This document shows, one piece after another, positions 1 to 7,436 of a stretch of DNA of 64,000 nt (position 1 is the first letter of the stretch; every line of letters begins with the position of its first letter). The stretch lies in NCBI GenBank assembly GCA_045605445.1, contig JAZUPZ010000039.1:62001-126000 (forward strand), written 5' to 3'. The position numbers were made by a program, and so were the translations under genes. Below the pieces are notes generated by a model. It did no database searches. It saw only the letters and a list, made by a program, of their open reading frames with translations, and was not told the origin of the DNA. The stretch comes from CAZMHL01 sp045605445 (GTDB lineage: Bacteria; Bacillota; Clostridia; RGIG6154).

Positions 1-125
1 AGATTTTTTACCGGCCGGTTGTTAATTTCTTTATCGATACAATGTCTTAACACCGCCGAATTATTATGGTCTATTTCGCCCTCAAGTTTTATCACCAGAT
101 TATTATTTATAAATAAAACCGTCAT
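1..125 (-). CDS. spoIIAA: Anti-sigma F factor antagonist SpoIIAA (partial, N-terminus only)
   Basis: Only the first 41 codons lie inside the window; the gene runs off the left edge. The translation begins MTVLFINNNLVIKLEGEID and continues with HNNSAVLRHCIDKEI, the start of a STAS-domain fold, including the LxGEIDH signature of SpoIIAA proteins. In sporulating Firmicutes SpoIIAA is dephosphorylated in the forespore, binds the anti-sigma factor SpoIIAB and frees sigma-F. The ATG is preceded by a GAGGTGA Shine-Dalgarno site at 131-137. SpoIIAB and sigF should follow to the left, outside the window. SpoIIM, XerD and DacF homologues nearby support the assignment, because these genes sit close to spoIIAA in Bacillus. 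The phosphorylatable serine lies beyond the edge and cannot be checked. Confidence 0.8.
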   Translation of the reverse strand, partial: MTVLFINNNLVIKLEGEIDHNNSAVLRHCIDKEINNRPVKN

Positions 126-167
126 ATATATCACCTCGTTTGTATATTAACAGATTTTTAAAAAATA

Positions 168-209
168 TAAAATAAAAAAATGTCGTAAACCTATTTAAAG
201 TTTACGACA
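168..209 (-). terminator. Rho-independent terminator after valS
   Basis: A perfect 10-bp stem (181-190 with 200-209) has a 9-nt loop. On the minus strand it is followed by a T-rich tract (complement of 170-180). It starts 16 bases past the valS stop and separates valS from spoIIAA. Confidence 0.9.
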
Positions 210-224
210 CTAAAATACATATAA

Positions 225-2870
225 TTACAGTTTTTTAAGATTTTCAAGAACCTTGTCAAGCATTTGCTGGTATTTGATTCCTTTTTCTTTCTCTTCATTA
301 ATAAGTTTTTCAGGAGCTTTTGAAATGAATCCCTGATTTGAAAGCTTACCCTGAACTCGTGCCACCTCTTTTTCAAGGTCTTCTTTTTCTTTGAGAAGTC
401 TTGCACGCTCTTTTTCGATATCAACAAGTTCACCAACCGGAATATATATAGTCGCTTCGTCAGAAACTACTGTTACTACATTTTCCGGGAGAGAAGTCTC
501 GTCACTTATAAATTCAATTTCAGAAGCTGATGAAAGTTTAATAAAGAATGATGTTGCATTTTTGAAAATCTCTTCACTGGTTGTTTTAATAAAAGTTTTT
601 GCTTTTCTTGAAGGTGGAACATTCATAGAAGCTCTGGTGTTTCTGATAGCTTTAATAGCATTCATTGCAACAGCCATATCTTTTTCTTCATTCTCAAAAA
701 CAAGGTCTGAAGAATAAACAGGCCACTGAGTTCTCATAATGGTTTCCCCATCGTGAGGCAGATGCTGCCAGATTTCTTCAGTTACGAAAGGCATAAACGG
801 GTGTAAAAGAACCAGGGTATTTCTGAGAACATATACTAAAACATTCTGAGCGGCTTCGTTTGAAGGTTCAGCTTCTTCGTAAAGTCTCGGTTTTACAAGC
901 TCTATATACCAATCACAGAAATCGTCCCAAATGAAATCATAGAGTTTAGCAACAGCAATACCAAGTTCGAATTTATCGAGATTTTCTGTAACTTCTCTCA
1001 CAACTCGGTTATATTTGCTCAAAATCCATTTATCTTCCATTTTTAATTCTGCAACTTCAGGAAGTTTATACTCTTCTTTGGTCAGATTCATTAAAACAAA
1101 TCTTGAAGCATTCCAGATTTTATTTGCGAAGTTTTTACTTGACTCTACCCTTTCTTCATAATATCTCATATCATTTCCGGGTGAATTACCTGTAGCAAGA
1201 GTGAATCTGAGTGCATCGGCACCAAACTTAGAAATAACATCCAGCGGATTAACTCCGTTGCCCAATGATTTAGACATTTTTCTGCCCTGACTGTCTCTTA
1301 CGATACCGTGAATAAATACGTGTTCAAAAGGTGCTTTACCGGTATGTTCCAAAGCAGAAAATACCATTCTTGCAACCCAGAAGAAAATAATATCATATCC
1401 TGTAACAAGGGTATTTGTAGGATAGAACTTCTTATAGTCTTCAGCATTTTCATCAGGCCAGCCAAGAGTTGAGAATGGCCATAATGCCGAACTGAACCAG
1501 GTATCAAGTACATCATCGTCTTGTTTAACCGCACCGCCGCATTTTGGACATGTATCAATATCTTCTTTAGAAACTGTCATTTCTCCACAATCCTGGCAGT
1601 AGAAAGCAGGTATACGATGTCCCCACCAAAGCTGTCTGGATATACACCAGTCTCTTACATTTTCCATCCAGCCAAGATATGTTTTAGAAAATCTCTCAGG
1701 AATAAATTTAACGTCTTCATTTTTTACTGCATCAACTGCAGGTTCAGCCAATGGTTGCATTTTAACAAACCACTGATCCGAAACAATTGGTTCAACAGTA
1801 GTTCCGCAACGGTAACATGTTCCAACATTGTGAACGTGTTTTTCTATTTCAACAAGAAGACCGAGTTTTTCAAGATCTTCAACCATAGCTTTTCTTGCTT
1901 CGTATCTGTCCATTCCGACATATTTGCCGCCATTTTCATTAACTTTAGCATAGTCGTCAAGAACTTTAATAACGGGCAGATTATGACGAAGACCAACTTC
2001 AAAGTCGTTGGGATCATGTGCAGGAGTAATTTTAACCGCACCTGTTCCGAATTCTTTATCTACATATTCGTCAGCAACAACAGGGATTTCTCTGTCAACT
2101 AACGGCAAAACAAGCATTTTACCTACTAAAGCTTTATATCTTTCATCCTCAGGATGAACTGCAACTGCAGTATCACCAAGAAGAGTTTCAGGTCTTGTTG
2201 TAGCAATAACAACATATTCATTGCTGTCCTTAACAGGGTACTTGATATGCCAGAAATTACCGTCTTGTTCTTCATATTCAATTTCAGCATCTGAAAGAGC
2301 AGTTATACAGCTGGGACACCAGTTAATAATTCTGTTTCCTCTGTAAATCAGACCCTTATTATATAAGTTAAAGAATACTTCCCTTACTGCTTTTGAACAG
2401 CCCTCATCCATAGTAAATCGTTCTCTTGACCAATCACAGGATGAACCGAGCTTTTTAAGCTGGTTGATAATTGTTCCGCCGTATTTTTCTTTCCATTCCC
2501 ATACAATCTTAAGAAACTCTTCTCTTCCTATATCATGTCTTGTCAACCCTTTTTCGTTTCTGAGAGTTTCTTCAACTTTTATCTGAGTTGCAATACCTGC
2601 ATGGTCCGTTCCGGGAACCCAGAGTGCTTCAAAACCCTGAAGTCTTTTATATCTGATGAGAATATCCTGAAGAGTTTCATCAAGAGCGTGTCCCATATGT
2701 AACTGTCCGGTAACATTCGGAGGCGGAATTACAATGGTATAAGGTTGTTTTTTTGATGAAGAATCGGCTTTAAAATATCCTTTTTCTTCCCATTCATTAT
2801 AAAGTCTTTCTTCAAAATTCTGTGGTTCGTAAGTCTTATCAATGTTTGTATGTCTGAACATTTTTATCAT
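225..2870 (-). CDS. valS: Valine--tRNA ligase ValS
   Basis: Class I aminoacyl-tRNA synthetase that charges tRNA-Val in the cytoplasm, with editing of Thr. At 881 residues it is full length for bacterial ValRS. The HIGH-type motif is HMGH (about residues 58-61), preceded by PPPNVTGQL, and the KMSKS motif is near residue 532. The editing domain (TTRPETLLGDTAVAVHP) lies between them. Two zinc-type CxxC pairs (CQDCGEM, CPKCGG) are visible, and the C-terminal ~65 residues are a charged coiled coil, as usual in ValRS. It overlaps the 3' end of pgsA, so the two are co-transcribed. The second in-frame ATG at 2861 (MFRHTN) is better placed behind the AAAGGA site and may be the true start. No T-box leader precedes the gene, although many Firmicute valS genes have one. 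Confidence 0.97.
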   Translation of the reverse strand: MIKMFRHTNIDKTYEPQNFEERLYNEWEEKGYFKADSSSKKQPYTIVIPPPNVTGQLHMGHALDETLQDILIRYKRLQGFEALWVPGTDHAGIATQIKVEETLRNEKGLTRHDIGREEFLKIVWEWKEKYGGTIINQLKKLGSSCDWSRERFTMDEGCSKAVREVFFNLYNKGLIYRGNRIINWCPSCITALSDAEIEYEEQDGNFWHIKYPVKDSNEYVVIATTRPETLLGDTAVAVHPEDERYKALVGKMLVLPLVDREIPVVADEYVDKEFGTGAVKITPAHDPNDFEVGLRHNLPVIKVLDDYAKVNENGGKYVGMDRYEARKAMVEDLEKLGLLVEIEKHVHNVGTCYRCGTTVEPIVSDQWFVKMQPLAEPAVDAVKNEDVKFIPERFSKTYLGWMENVRDWCISRQLWWGHRIPAFYCQDCGEMTVSKEDIDTCPKCGGAVKQDDDVLDTWFSSALWPFSTLGWPDENAEDYKKFYPTNTLVTGYDIIFFWVARMVFSALEHTGKAPFEHVFIHGIVRDSQGRKMSKSLGNGVNPLDVISKFGADALRFTLATGNSPGNDMRYYEERVESSKNFANKIWNASRFVLMNLTKEEYKLPEVAELKMEDKWILSKYNRVVREVTENLDKFELGIAVAKLYDFIWDDFCDWYIELVKPRLYEEAEPSNEAAQNVLVYVLRNTLVLLHPFMPFVTEEIWQHLPHDGETIMRTQWPVYSSDLVFENEEKDMAVAMNAIKAIRNTRASMNVPPSRKAKTFIKTTSEEIFKNATSFFIKLSSASEIEFISDETSLPENVVTVVSDEATIYIPVGELVDIEKERARLLKEKEDLEKEVARVQGKLSNQGFISKAPEKLINEEKEKGIKYQQMLDKVLENLKKL

Positions 2871-3393
2871 TTTCCTTTACTATTGTTTTATAAAAAATCA
2901 TACTGTAATTGACAAAAGCACACAAGGCACTTAGCACAATTATCAGAATCATTGTATTTTTAATCATTACGGGTGGATCAGAGATTATAAAAACCAGAGA
3001 TGCCAAATAAAAAATTAACGTAGCAGTTTTTCCGGAATAATCAGCAGATATAACGGTTTTTGTTTTTAAAAGCACACATGCGCCTATGAGCATAAAAAAG
3101 TCTTTTAACAGAGTTATTACTACGAGCCATACCGGAATTATACGTTCTATTGCAAGACAAACGAAAACTGAAAATTGAATAAGCTTGTCAGCAATCGGGT
3201 CCAGCAGACTTCCGAGTTTAGATTTCATATTAAATTTTCTTGCTATAGTTCCGTCCAACACGTCACTTATACCAGAAAAAAGAAGTATGAAAAACATTAT
3301 ACGGAACTTATCAGGATTTTCAGAAAGTGAAACTGCTACAAACACAGGAACAAGAATTATCCTGAAAATCGTTATTAAATTTGGTATCGTCAA
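2839..3393 (-). CDS. pgsA: CDP-diacylglycerol--glycerol-3-phosphate 3-phosphatidyltransferase PgsA
   Basis: Integral membrane CDP-alcohol phosphatidyltransferase that makes phosphatidylglycerophosphate, the first committed step to phosphatidylglycerol and cardiolipin. The family motif DGx2ARx8Gx3Dx3D is complete (DGTIARKF, then G, D and D in GSLLDPIAD). About five hydrophobic helices follow. The reading frame is open up to a GTG at 3402, but that GTG abuts the AGGAG site. A TTG at 3393 lies 8 bases past AGGAG and gives the N-terminus M-TIPNLITIFRI, which matches PgsA proteins, so I place the start there (184 residues). It follows a small DUF2007-like gene and overlaps valS. Confidence 0.93.
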   Translation of the reverse strand: MTIPNLITIFRIILVPVFVAVSLSENPDKFRIMFFILLFSGISDVLDGTIARKFNMKSKLGSLLDPIADKLIQFSVFVCLAIERIIPVWLVVITLLKDFFMLIGACVLLKTKTVISADYSGKTATLIFYLASLVFIISDPPVMIKNTMILIIVLSALCAFVNYSMIFYKTIVKENDKNVQTYKH

Positions 3394-3404
3394 AAAATTC
3401 ACTC

Positions 3405-3581
3405 CTAAATGCCGAGGTCAATTATCAAATTCAGAGCCTCGTTTACTTCCGCAAAGGGTACAAGCACTCTGAAGCTTCCGTTATTGCCTGAAATTCTTGT
3501 AATTACTTTTATTTTTTTGAGTTCTGCACAAAGTAATTGAACTGTTTCAAAATTTTGTGTAACAAAAATCTCTGTCCACAT
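3405..3581 (-). CDS. Small DUF2007-like protein
   Basis: A 58-residue ORF beginning MWTEIFVTQNFETVQLLC. It has a good AGGAG site 6 bases before the ATG, and it sits 22 bases after the methyltransferase stop and directly before pgsA. The plan (MWTE-beta strand, helix, then RVLVPFAEVNEALNLI) resembles the small 'putative signal transducing' DUF2007 family found in Clostridia, a ferredoxin-like fold of unknown role. The stop codon overlaps the Shine-Dalgarno of pgsA (TAGGAG), which suggests translational coupling. No catalytic residues are evident. The coding call is firm from the RBS, operon spacing and protein-like composition. The family name comes from remembered resemblance only. Confidence 0.7.
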   Translation of the reverse strand: MWTEIFVTQNFETVQLLCAELKKIKVITRISGNNGSFRVLVPFAEVNEALNLIIDLGI

Positions 3582-3603
3582 ATTTTTCTCCTAATTAACG
3601 GGT

Positions 3604-4443
3604 TTATTCTTTTTCAAAAACACAAACCACCATTTTTACAAAACAATCTTTTATAAATTTAATTTTACAAAGAGGTCTGAAGATTTTTCTGAGCGGTTCT
3701 TCAGAATAATAATTTATACGCATACCACATTCTTTTGCTAATGCAGAAAATCTTTTAATGGTCATTTTATTTATATATGAAAAATATTCTTTTCCTTGTT
3801 TATCTGTACCTATTCTGAACTTAATTCGCTCTTCCCCATCTGGATGTTTCTTCACCAGCAATTTATAAGCTTTAATAAGGGTTTTGTCGCCGAAAAAGAG
3901 ATGCACCCACGGGATTCCTATAGCATCACTTAAATGAGCTCCGAAAGGGTGATTATAGGGTGGAAAATTAACAAAGAGTTTTCCGCCCGGTTTCAGAATT
4001 CGTTTTATTTCTTTAAGAACTTCAGCGGGTTTATCAACGTGTTCCATTGCATCGTTCATTATTACTGTATCGAAAGAGTTTGCAGGAAATTCTGTGTTGG
4101 CAGCATCTGCCACACAGAATTTAAACCCTTCAAGTTTTAATTCCTTCTTGAGAGCATATGCTTCTTCTTCATATTTTTCAACAACATCTATACCGGTAAC
4201 GGTTTTTGCACCAAGGGACAGATAGTAAAGTGACTTACCGGCGGCTCCGCAACCAATGTCGAGAACATCTTTTCCTTCAAACATATCTTTTTCATCGGCA
4301 TATTTTAAATAAAATTTAATTGTATCAATACCTTTAGTGTACTGCCACATAGCATACGTCATTTCACCGTTATTTTGCATATTAAACGGATGTTTTGGCA
4401 AAGGAAAAAATTTATTTAAAAATAATAAAAATTTTACAGACAT
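3604..4443 (-). CDS. Class I SAM-dependent methyltransferase
   Basis: A 279-residue cytosolic protein with a Rossmann-type methyltransferase core. Motif I is DVLDIGCGAAGKS (about residues 59-71), an acidic GID ends strand 2 (VTGIDVV), and post-motif signatures are MNDAMEHVDKP and LKPGGKLFVNFPPY. This is the Methyltransf_11/UbiE-like layout. The C-terminal half (HLFFGDKTLI and beyond) resembles lipid- or sugar-acting members, but the substrate cannot be read from sequence. It is the first gene of an operon with the DUF2007-like gene, pgsA and valS, so a lipid-related substrate is possible. Start chosen at ATG 4443 behind AGGAG with 8-base spacing. A sigma-A promoter lies upstream. Confidence 0.8.
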   Translation of the reverse strand: MSVKFLLFLNKFFPLPKHPFNMQNNGEMTYAMWQYTKGIDTIKFYLKYADEKDMFEGKDVLDIGCGAAGKSLYYLSLGAKTVTGIDVVEKYEEEAYALKKELKLEGFKFCVADAANTEFPANSFDTVIMNDAMEHVDKPAEVLKEIKRILKPGGKLFVNFPPYNHPFGAHLSDAIGIPWVHLFFGDKTLIKAYKLLVKKHPDGEERIKFRIGTDKQGKEYFSYINKMTIKRFSALAKECGMRINYYSEEPLRKIFRPLCKIKFIKDCFVKMVVCVFEKE

Positions 4444-4499
4444 AGAAATAACTCCTGTAGTATTGTAAATCTTATTTATATGCGGAAATATACTTTTAT

Positions 4500-4528
4500 A
4501 TTATAAGGCTTTGAGGAATAAAAGTCAA
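4500..4528 (-). promoter_or_regulatory. Sigma-A promoter for the methyltransferase-pgsA-valS operon
   Basis: On the minus strand, TTGACT (4523-4528), a 17-bp spacer and TATAAT (4500-4505) lie about 55 bases before the methyltransferase ATG. Confidence 0.75.
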
Positions 4529-4545
4529 TATTTTTCTAAATTATG

Positions 4546-4574
4546 TTGATTTTTTAAAAAAGTTGTGATATAAT
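4546..4574 (+). promoter_or_regulatory. Sigma-A promoter for tRNA-Arg
   Basis: TTGATT (4546-4551), a 17-bp spacer and TATAAT (4569-4574). The -10 ends 20 bases before the mature 5' end of the tRNA. Confidence 0.8.
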
Positions 4575-4594
4575 CTTTCAAGTAAGTTAAATTT

Positions 4595-4671
4595 GCATCC
4601 TTAGCTCAGCTGGATAGAGTAACTGGCTACGAACCAGTAGGTCGGGGGTTCGAATCCCTCAGGATGTGCCA
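4595..4671 (+). tRNA. tRNA-Arg (anticodon ACG)
   Basis: A complete cloverleaf of 77 nt with encoded CCA. The acceptor stem pairs GCATCCT with AGGATGT (one G-T pair). The D arm has AGCTCAGC, the anticodon stem-loop CTGGCTACGAACCAG carries ACG, and the T loop is GGTTCGAATCC. The ACG wobble position would be deaminated to inosine by TadA to read CGN codons. It is transcribed alone from its own promoter, against the flanking minus-strand operons. Confidence 0.97.
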
Positions 4672-4700
4672 AAAGAGAGATACGGTAGTATCTCTCTTTT
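4671..4700 (+). terminator. Terminator hairpin after tRNA-Arg
   Basis: A 13-bp perfect inverted repeat (4671-4683 with 4688-4700) with a GGTA loop, ending in TTTT. It is symmetric, so it probably also stops transcripts arriving from dacF on the minus strand. Confidence 0.85.
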
Positions 4701-4703
4701 AAT

Positions 4704-5837
4704 TTATAAAATATTTAAAAAACTTTTCAAGGTCAATAAAATTGTATACTTTAAAGTGATTTCTTCAACCTCTTCCCCTGCGATAATATTTGTGCCTCCA
4801 ATTTTATTACCTTTGCAGTAAAATTCAACACAGCCTATTTTATCTCCCTTTTTAATCGGAGCTTCAATTTCGTCAGGTATATCAAATTTTGCAACTGTTT
4901 CTTTTCCGTAACTTTTTTTCACTATCACATTTACATCAGATTCATAAACTGTTTTAAATATTTTTTTCTTTCCGCCGGAAGCATTTACATATTTATATAC
5001 ATCATCTTTTTTACAAAATTGTACACTTTCAAAGTTGTTAAATCCAAAATTCAGCAAATCAGATGCATCGGAAAATCTATCTTTTGAGGTTGGTGCTCCC
5101 AAAACAACTGCAGTAAGCTGCATTCCGTTTCTTTGAGCAGTTGCAGACAGACAACATCCTGCAAGTGATGTTGAGCCTGTTTTCATACCATTTGCACCTT
5201 CGTAAAATCTTATAAGCTTATTTGTGTTAGATAAGCCAAAACTTCCGTTTCTTATTGTATCCATCCATATAGTTGTATAGTTAAAAATCCCTTTATGCTT
5301 TAAAAGCTCGTTTGTCATACAGGCTATATCCCTGGCAGTTGAATAATGATTATCCGCATCAAGACCATTGCAGTTGACAAAGTTGGTATTTATCATCCCG
5401 AGTTCCTTTGCCCGAATGTTCATTTCTTTTACAAACTCATCTAACGAACCTGATACATATTCAGCAAGAGCAATTGAAGCATCGTTTCCGGATGCGACAG
5501 CAACGGATTTAAGCAGTTCTTCGACACTAATATGCTCGCCCTCGGACAAATATACATGAGAGCCTGTTTTAATCGCTGCATTTTTACTTACAACTACAAT
5601 ATCACTTTCTTTGATTTCCCCAGAGTCTATAGCTTCCATTGTAAGAAGCATAGTCATAATTTTAGTTATAGAAGCAGGCGGCAACTTTTCGTCGGCATTA
5701 TTTTCAATCAGAATCTTACCTGAAGAAGAGTCCATCAGAATATACGATTTTGAAGAAATTTGTAATTCTTCTGCCTGCACATATATGTTGCTTGCCAACA
5801 AAACTGCTACAATAAAAAAAATACATAGCTTTTTCAT
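4704..5837 (-). CDS. dacF: D-alanyl-D-alanine carboxypeptidase (DacF-like PBP)
   Basis: Low-molecular-weight penicillin-binding protein of the S11 family that trims the terminal D-Ala from peptidoglycan stem peptides outside the membrane. A signal peptide (about residues 1-22, MKKLCIFFIVAVLLASNIYV) is followed by the catalytic motifs SITK (Ser56, Lys59), SGN (116-118) and KTG (219-221), in the right order and spacing. The C-terminal beta-rich PBP5_C region and a final hydrophobic helix (LLTLKSFLNIL) suggest membrane attachment. At 377 residues it is the usual length. It lies downstream of spoIIM and xerD with short gaps. This order (spoIIM-xerD-dacF) matches Bacillus and argues for the sporulation-associated DacF paralogue, which acts in cortex modification. 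Confidence 0.92.
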   Translation of the reverse strand: MKKLCIFFIVAVLLASNIYVQAEELQISSKSYILMDSSSGKILIENNADEKLPPASITKIMTMLLTMEAIDSGEIKESDIVVVSKNAAIKTGSHVYLSEGEHISVEELLKSVAVASGNDASIALAEYVSGSLDEFVKEMNIRAKELGMINTNFVNCNGLDADNHYSTARDIACMTNELLKHKGIFNYTTIWMDTIRNGSFGLSNTNKLIRFYEGANGMKTGSTSLAGCCLSATAQRNGMQLTAVVLGAPTSKDRFSDASDLLNFGFNNFESVQFCKKDDVYKYVNASGGKKKIFKTVYESDVNVIVKKSYGKETVAKFDIPDEIEAPIKKGDKIGCVEFYCKGNKIGGTNIIAGEEVEEITLKYTILLTLKSFLNIL

Positions 5838-5888
5838 TTAATCACTCCTTACGAATTTATATGATTAAATTTAAAAAGCTATGCACAA

Positions 5889-6755
5889 TTATGCCCTGGG
5901 ATGAACAGATTTATAAATATTTCTGATTTTTCTTTTACTATAGTCTATATATGCCTGTGTAGAGGCGAGCGAACTGTGGCCCATAAGTTCCTGAAGAGTT
6001 CTGATATCAATCCCATTATCGATAAGATGTACGGCAAAAGAATGTCTCATAGTTTGCTGAGTTATATCTTTTTCTATACCACTCATTTTTTTGTAATATT
6101 TTATAATTTTCCAAACACCCTGTCGCGAAAGTTGTTCTCCTTTCAGATTTGTAAAGAAAAAGCCTTCTTTGTTCTTTAAATCGATAAACTTAGACTTTTT
6201 TATATAAAGGTTGACCGATGCAGAACACATTGAACCATAAGGTATTTCTCTGTTACCTGCAAAAATGGTTTCTGTAATAAAATTTACATCTCCAACTTTA
6301 AGGTTAATAAGTTCACTTACTTTTATGCCGGTAGCATATATAATCTCAAGGATTGCTTTGTCACGACTACCTTTGAACGTTGAGATATCAGGCTGAGATA
6401 AAAACAAATCCATCTCTTCAATTGTAATTATTTCAGTATTTTTGCGAACAACATGAGGCGTGGTCACGCCTTTTGAAGGATCATTTTTAACTACTTTCTT
6501 AATGTAAAGGTAAGAATAAAAACCTTTGAGTGTAGAAATTACGCGTGCAATTGTTGCATCGGATTTGCCATTTCTTGCAAGATTTGCAGCATATACGCTT
6601 ATATTTAATTTTGTGACATTTTCAAAAGTAATTTTTTTAGAAGCCAGGTATTCCGAAAAGTAGAACAGATCCCTTTTATATGACTCAAGGGTATTTTCCG
6701 AATATTGTTTTTTCAGAATTAAATATGATATATATTTAGTAATGTAATCCTGCAT
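5889..6755 (-). CDS. xerD: XerD-like tyrosine recombinase with altered active site
   Basis: A 288-residue protein with the two-domain architecture of XerC/XerD (SAM-like N-terminal domain, C-terminal catalytic domain) and the XerD-type end VHPRA. The family normally resolves chromosome dimers at dif with FtsK. Several catalytic positions are changed: the first Arg (ATGxRVSEL) is Lys145, the His of HxxR is Gln234 (QTMR), and the beta-hairpin Lys region (FGKGNKERLIPLG in relatives) is shortened to FAGNREIPYG. Arg237, His260 (MGHSS) and nucleophile Tyr269 (TQAY) remain. Start placed at ATG 6755 (MQDYIT), 12 bases inside the longest frame, behind GGTGAT. Its place between spoIIM and dacF identifies it as the chromosomal XerD orthologue rather than a phage integrase. 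Whether it is active is doubtful. Confidence 0.85.
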   Translation of the reverse strand: MQDYITKYISYLILKKQYSENTLESYKRDLFYFSEYLASKKITFENVTKLNISVYAANLARNGKSDATIARVISTLKGFYSYLYIKKVVKNDPSKGVTTPHVVRKNTEIITIEEMDLFLSQPDISTFKGSRDKAILEIIYATGIKVSELINLKVGDVNFITETIFAGNREIPYGSMCSASVNLYIKKSKFIDLKNKEGFFFTNLKGEQLSRQGVWKIIKYYKKMSGIEKDITQQTMRHSFAVHLIDNGIDIRTLQELMGHSSLASTQAYIDYSKRKIRNIYKSVHPRA

Positions 6756-6808
6756 TTTTATCACCATTTATATTTTACAACATTTTTTCACTTTTGTATA
6801 CAAAAAAA

Positions 6809-7354
6809 TTATTTAATTTTTCCTATAAGTGCGATTTTAAAAATATCAGAAAAATAATAAAAAGAAAAACCTATCAATAAAGTCACAACAGAATTTATAA
6901 ATGTTTTTGTTATTTTTTTATGTCTTTTGCTAAACGATACAAGAAAGACTTCCTTTGAAAGATTGATAGCTGAAGTTCCGATAACAATAACCGAAACTAC
7001 CGAAAAAGCAACAGACAAAAAAAATAAATGTATAAGGTTATAGTAGTCTTTAAATGCAGAAAAAAACACACTGACAAACACTCCGTTATTTATACCATAA
7101 ATGTAAAGAAAATACAGTATTACAGGAATTCCTAAAGAACAGTTTGACATCATAAAAACAATAACCACATAAAGAGAGCAACGTGTACAATGTGTCATAT
7201 TTTCATACATCAAGCTGCTAACCTGTTCCGACGACACTCCGGTTGAATATACTGCTCCATAGAACACTCCTATTAAATAAATCAGCAGAGTTATAAAAAT
7301 CAGATTTTTAATTTTTTGAAAAATATTACGAATATAAAGCCCAAACCTGTACAT
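6809..7354 (-). CDS. spoIIM: Stage II sporulation protein M (SpoIIM)
   Basis: A 181-residue polytopic membrane protein with about five hydrophobic helices (for example LIFITLLIYLIGVFYGAVYS and FLSVAFSVVSVIVIGTSAIN) and the DUF95/SpoIIM pattern, including a loop GINNGVFVSVF. SpoIIM works with SpoIID and SpoIIP as the DMP complex that remodels septal peptidoglycan during engulfment. It is followed on the same strand by xerD and dacF, the conserved sporulation neighbourhood. The start is supported by AAGGGTGAG just before the ATG. Sequence identity in this family is low, so the call rests on length, topology and synteny together. Confidence 0.83.
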   Translation of the reverse strand: MYRFGLYIRNIFQKIKNLIFITLLIYLIGVFYGAVYSTGVSSEQVSSLMYENMTHCTRCSLYVVIVFMMSNCSLGIPVILYFLYIYGINNGVFVSVFFSAFKDYYNLIHLFFLSVAFSVVSVIVIGTSAINLSKEVFLVSFSKRHKKITKTFINSVVTLLIGFSFYYFSDIFKIALIGKIK

Positions 7355-7400
7355 AAACTCACCCTTATAATATTTATGCCAAAAGGTATTTTACTATGAT

Positions 7401-7428
7401 AAAAACAGCTCCGAAAACGAAGCTGTTT
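7401..7428 (-). terminator. Rho-independent terminator after aspB
   Basis: An 11-bp stem (7403-7413 with 7418-7428, one G-T pair) with a TTTT loop and a T5 tract on the minus strand, 8 bases after the aminotransferase stop. Confidence 0.92.
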
Positions 7429-7436
7429 AAATTTCC

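Noticed and set aside
1521..2102. 193-codon plus-strand frame inside valS
   Set aside because: Antisense to a conserved gene, no RBS, and composition (F, N, C rich) typical of a complementary-strand artefact.
2871..3410. T-box leader for valS
   Set aside because: valS overlaps pgsA directly; no T-box core or specifier stem is present before it or before the operon start.
5889..6755. Phage or transposon integrase
   Set aside because: XerD-type ends, spoIIM-dacF synteny and no att repeats or cargo nearby.
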